NCBI GenBank assembly: GCA_031404455.1
Contig: JANNHP010000139.1
Span: 1-21,951, forward strand
DNA: 21,951 nucleotides
Source of the DNA: JANNHP01 sp031404455
GTDB lineage: Bacteria; Planctomycetota; JAJSAM01; JAJVHW01
Reading direction: 5' to 3'
Part shown: positions 16,373 through 21,951 of the stretch, piece after piece
How the letters are laid out: every line of letters begins with the position of its first letter
Numbering within the stretch: the first letter of the stretch is position 1
Notes under the pieces: generated by a model
Told to the model about the DNA's origin: nothing
Seen by the model: the letters and a program-made list of their open reading frames with translations, nothing else
The model's database searches: none
Program-made: the position numbers and the translations under genes

Positions 16373-17734
16373 GGCAATGGCGCCGGGACTTACGAGTCCG
16401 TCCTGTGGACGGACTCGCGGCGACCCCCGTGTCCGCCCAACGTCGATCTCGCGAACGGATGCCGCTCGAACCGAGGACGGGGGCGGACACAGGGGTCCGC
16501 CCCTACCGAGTACCTTGCTCGTCTGCGCGCTCGCGTTCCTGTCGCTCTCCGGCGTCTCCGATGTCGCCGGCGCCGCGGGCGGGGACTTCGTCGTCCACGC
16601 GGGCAAGCTCGTCGGGCCGGGCGGCAAGGTGATGGAGAACGGCGCGTCGGTGCTCGTCTCCGGCGGGAAGATCGCCGAGGTGCGCGAAGGGCTCGTCAAT
16701 CCGTGGAACGCCGAGGTGCGCGCGCGCAAGGAGGCGTGGCTCGTGCCGGGCTTCGTCGAGGCGCACAGCCAGGGCGGTCTCGACCGGCCGAACGAGCAGA
16801 CGCCGAACACGCCGTTCGTCTCCGTGCTCGACGGTCTCGACCCGCTCTCCGACTACTTCGAGGACCTCCTCCGCGAGGGCGTGACGACCGTGTTCGTCGT
16901 CCCCGGCGACGAGACGCTCGTCGGCGGGCAGGGACTCGTGCTGAAGCCGTTCGGCCGCACGGCGGAGGAGATGATCGTCAAGCGCGACGCGGGGATGAAG
17001 ATCTCGGTCGCGCCGCGCCGCGGCACGAGCCGCATGGCGCAGATGGCGGAACTGCGGCGCACGCTGACCGACGCGAAGCGCGCCGACGGCGAGCGGTCCG
17101 TCGAGGACCCGGATCGCGCCCAGGACGACCCGCGCCAGGCGGCGCTCGCGCGACTCCTGCGCGGCGAGGTGCGCGTGGTCTTCGCGTGCGACGAACCGGT
17201 GGACGTGGAGAACGCCCTGCGGCTCCTCGACGAGCGGTCGCTCAAGGGCTTCGTGACGATCGGACCCGCCTGCCGCCGTGCCTTCCCGATGCTCGCGGCG
17301 AAGGGCGTCGGCGCGGTGATGCCGGCGGACATCGAACCGCTCGAGCGCGATCCCGAGACGCTGCAGACTCGGCGCGTCCAACTCGCGCGAGAGTGCCGCG
17401 ACGCGGGCGTGCCGCTGGTCCTCCAGGCCGACGAAGACGCGCCCTACGGCCGCCGTTCGCTCTGGTTCCAGGCGGCGACCGCGGTGTCGCAGGGTGTCCC
17501 GCGCGAGGCCGCGTTCGAGGCCGTCACCGGGAACCCGGCGAAGCTCCTCGGCGTGGACGACCGCGTCGGCGCCGTCGCGGCGGGCCGCGACGCGAACTTC
17601 GCGCTCTGGACCGGCGACCCGCTCGATCCCGCGTCGTGGGTGGACGAGGTCTACCTCGAGGGCCGCGTCGTCTACGAGCGGGCGAACGACAAAAAACTCG
17701 CGCGCCTCAGGGACGGTATCGGCGGAGAGAAGAA

Positions 17735-17738
<4 letters not shown>
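16305..17738 (+). CDS. Exported amidohydrolase-like protein 4 with repeat-encoded signal-peptide N-region
   Basis: The product is 477 aa from ATG 16305, which overlaps the preceding TGA; GGAAAGGTG lies just upstream. ATG 16347 is an alternative. The first ~68 residues are odd: a polar, basic, low-complexity stretch encoded largely by a palindromic repeat, followed at once by a hydrophobic core (STLLVCALAFLSLSG) and cleavage near VAGA-AGG. The mature part begins DFVVHAGKLVGPGG and is a normal amidohydrolase fold closing with VGAVAAGRDANFALWTGDP. The metal motif is VPGFVEAHSQGG, so the first His is kept and the second is Gln. The other ligand positions read VFACDEP and TIGPACRR, while LQADEDAP may keep an Asp. 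Activity is doubtful. The next gene's GTG overlaps the stop. Confidence 0.87.
16364..16510 (+). repeat. Palindrome-rich repeat element 1, inserted in gene 4
   Basis: The element is bounded by a perfect 12-bp inverted repeat, CTCGGTAGGGGC at 16364-16375 and GCCCCTACCGAG at 16499-16510. Inside is a hairpin with stem GAGTCCGTCC and loop TGT, and a second with stem GGGCGGAC and loop ACAGGG. It is 147 bp, a multiple of three, and is read through in the gene 4 frame. Removing it would leave MNRRLATLLVCALAFLSL, a compact signal peptide. It is MITE-like, with no coding capacity of its own and no clear target duplication. Confidence 0.7.
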
Positions 17739-20459
<2,721 letters not shown>

Positions 20460-20473
<14 letters not shown>

Positions 20474-21803
20474 CGGCGTTTCCCCGGTCTTCGTAGGGGG
20501 GACGCATGCGTCGCCCGCGGCCGTGTCGCCGCCGTCGCGCCGCCCCACGACGGGCGACCCATGGGTCGCCCCTACGACGGCGCTCCTCGCCGGCGCCCTT
20601 GCCTTGATCGCACTCACCGGTGGTGCGAGCGCCGACGAACCCGCGAAGGGCATCGCCATCAAGGCGCTGCGCGTCATCCCCGTCGTCGGCGAGCCGATCG
20701 ACCACGGCGTCATCCTCGTCAGGGGCACGAAGATCGAGGCGGTGGGGCGCGAGGCCGACGTGAAGATCCCCGAGGGCTACGAGGTCCGCGACTTCAAGGA
20801 CGGCTGGGCGACGCCGGGCTGGGTCGAGCTCCACGCGCACGTCGGCGGCACCGACATCAACGACATGGTCTATCCGACGAACCCGGAGCTCCGGACGCTC
20901 GACACCATCGTCCCGAACAACCCTCAGCTCAAGGCAGCGCGCCAGGGCGGCGTCACGACGATGAACTTCATCCCCGGCTCGGGGACCAACATGAGCGGCT
21001 TCGGCACGCTCATCAAGACCGCGGGCGACACGGTGGAGGAGATGACCGTCCGCTTCCCCGGCTCGCTGAAGATCGCGCAGCTCGGGAACCCGGAGCGCCG
21101 CGGCGGCGATGTCGGCGGCTCGCGCATGGGGATGAACTACCTCCTGCGCGACCGGCTCGCCGAAGCGAAGGAGTACGCCGACCGATGGTTGAGGTGGGAG
21201 AAGGAGAAGACCGGCGCCGCGCCTTTGAGGGACGAGCGCCTCGAGAACTTCCGCGGTCTCTTCGCGCACCGCTACCCGGTGATCGTGCACACGGTCTTCG
21301 TCAACGGAATCGAGGCGACGAAGCGAATCGTCCGCGACGAGTTCGGCCTCGACACGATCATCACGCACGGCGAGTTCGGCGCGTTCAAGGCGGCCGACGT
21401 GATCGTCGGCGCGGGCATGCCGGTGAACGTCGGGCCGCGCCTCATCGAGCTGGAGCGCGAGACGGGGAAGATCCTCAACATCTGCACGCTCTGGAAGGAA
21501 GCCGGCTGCAAGGACCTGTCGATCAACACCGACTGCCCGGTCGTGCCCGCCGACGAACTGACGACGCAGGGCTCCGCGACGGTGCACTTCGGTCTCGACG
21601 AGAAGACCGCGCTCGAGGGACTCACGATCGTCCCCGCGCGCAACATCGGCATGGCCTCGCGCCTCGGGTCGCTCGAGCCGGGGAAGGACGCGGACATCGT
21701 GATCCGCACCGGCCCGCCGCTCGACCTGCGCAGCGCCGTCGTCTTCGTCCTCATCAACGGCAAGCCCGCGTACGAGAAGGGCAAGGACCGGCGATGGCTG
21801 TGA
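20460..21803 (+). CDS. Exported amidohydrolase 6, the only member with a full metal site
   Basis: The product is 447 aa from TTG 20460, which has AGGAGG 6 nt upstream; GTG 20523 is the next choice. The likely ancestral start, ATG 20470 in an ATGA overlap, is now out of frame and meets TAG at 20494 because of an inserted repeat. The hydrophobic core TALLAGALALIALTGG with ASA-DE cleavage indicates export. Metal ligands are present: HxH in VELHAHVGG (codons at 20832 and 20838), His in VIVHTVF (21288), His in IITHGEFG (21366) and Asp in SINTDCP (21531). The fold closes with LGSLEPGKDADIVIRTGPP. This is a COG1228-type amidohydrolase, probably a metal-dependent hydrolase of cyclic amides or peptides; the substrate cannot be read from sequence. 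It is the likely catalytic member of the operon. Confidence 0.88.
20493..20575 (+). repeat. Palindrome-rich repeat element 3, inserted at the start of gene 6
   Basis: The element is 83 bp, from GTAGGGG at 20493 to CCCCTAC ending at 20575. It holds GACGCATGCGTC near the left end and GGCGACCCATGGGTCGCC at the right end, both perfect palindromes. Removing exactly these 83 bases rejoins ATG 20470 in frame with the signal-peptide core. No flanking target duplication is visible. Confidence 0.75.
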
Positions 21804-21951
21804 AGGACGACGGCATTCACCGTGCGAGTCTCCAAGCGCGGGCCACGGCCGAACTGGTGCGCATCTGTTTTCGCGACTATCGCCTGCACCGGGTCGAGAT
21901 CCGGTGTGCGGTGGACAATCGCCGCAGTTGCGCCGTGCCGTCGCGGTTGGG
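21794..21951 (+). CDS. 5'-truncated GNAT (RimJ/RimL-type) acetyltransferase fragment
   Basis: ATG 21794 overlaps the end of gene 6 by ten bases, and the frame stays open to the right edge (52 complete codons). The residues ELVRICFRDYRLHRVEIRCA followed by VDNRRSCAVPSRLG match the centre of RimJ/RimL-type N-acetyltransferases, around the segment that meets acetyl-CoA and leads into the RLGF motif. Intact family members have about 90-100 residues before this point, but here only 18 precede it, and the same frame upstream lies inside gene 6 as a shadow. So the N-terminal half is missing. This is probably a gene remnant joined to the operon end by recombination, though a short coupled ORF that is still translated is possible. 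The rest lies outside the window. Confidence 0.55.
   Translation, partial: MAVKDDGIHRASLQARATAELVRICFRDYRLHRVEIRCAVDNRRSCAVPSRL

Overview
The window is high-GC bacterial DNA and is almost fully coding; no gap between genes exceeds 300 bases. No rRNA, tRNA, CRISPR array or intact transposase gene was seen. The lineage cannot be fixed from the sequence. The long run of exported amidohydrolase-like proteins, a TPR protein with a secretin-like C-terminus and an LtaS-type sulfatase fit a large-genome environmental bacterium such as a planctomycete or relative, but this is a low-confidence guess. Leading genes have a TANNNT or ACAAT box 7-10 nt before the start codon and no Shine-Dalgarno sequence, which suggests leaderless mRNAs. 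Genes inside operons mostly have GGAG- or GAGG-type sites and ATGA/GTGA overlaps.

Region A (1-6214) is an accessory island. It holds the tail of an unknown gene, a 358-aa PD-(D/E)XK-like protein with a zinc ribbon, a 769-aa protein with a zinc ribbon and a C-terminal PD-(D/E)XK nuclease domain, and a translationally coupled 237-aa protein of unknown function. These are followed by an Xre/ImmA-IrrE metallopeptidase overlapping a DUF4411-type PIN protein. It reads as a candidate defence module beside a toxin-antitoxin-like pair.

Region B (6294-12435) looks like ordinary chromosome. It contains dinB (DNA polymerase IV), a convergent membrane sulfatase of the LTA-synthase type split by a one-base frameshift, and a divergent exported TPR/coiled-coil protein whose C-terminus looks like a degenerate secretin.

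Region C (12538-21803) is a tightly coupled operon of six genes carrying seven amidohydrolase-like domains, all apparently exported. Only the last gene keeps a full set of likely metal ligands; the other domains have lost the HxH motif and most other ligands. The first gene carries a one-base frameshift. In three consecutive genes a palindrome-rich repeat with GTAGGGGC/GCCCCTAC ends sits just before the hydrophobic core of the signal peptide and is read through as protein. In the last gene the repeat destroys the frame of the natural ATG. A 5'-truncated GNAT acetyltransferase fragment runs off the right edge.

The two most unusual features are the pseudoenzyme-rich amidohydrolase operon and the repeats lodged in its signal peptides. 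The two-nuclease module in region A is the best candidate for an undescribed system.
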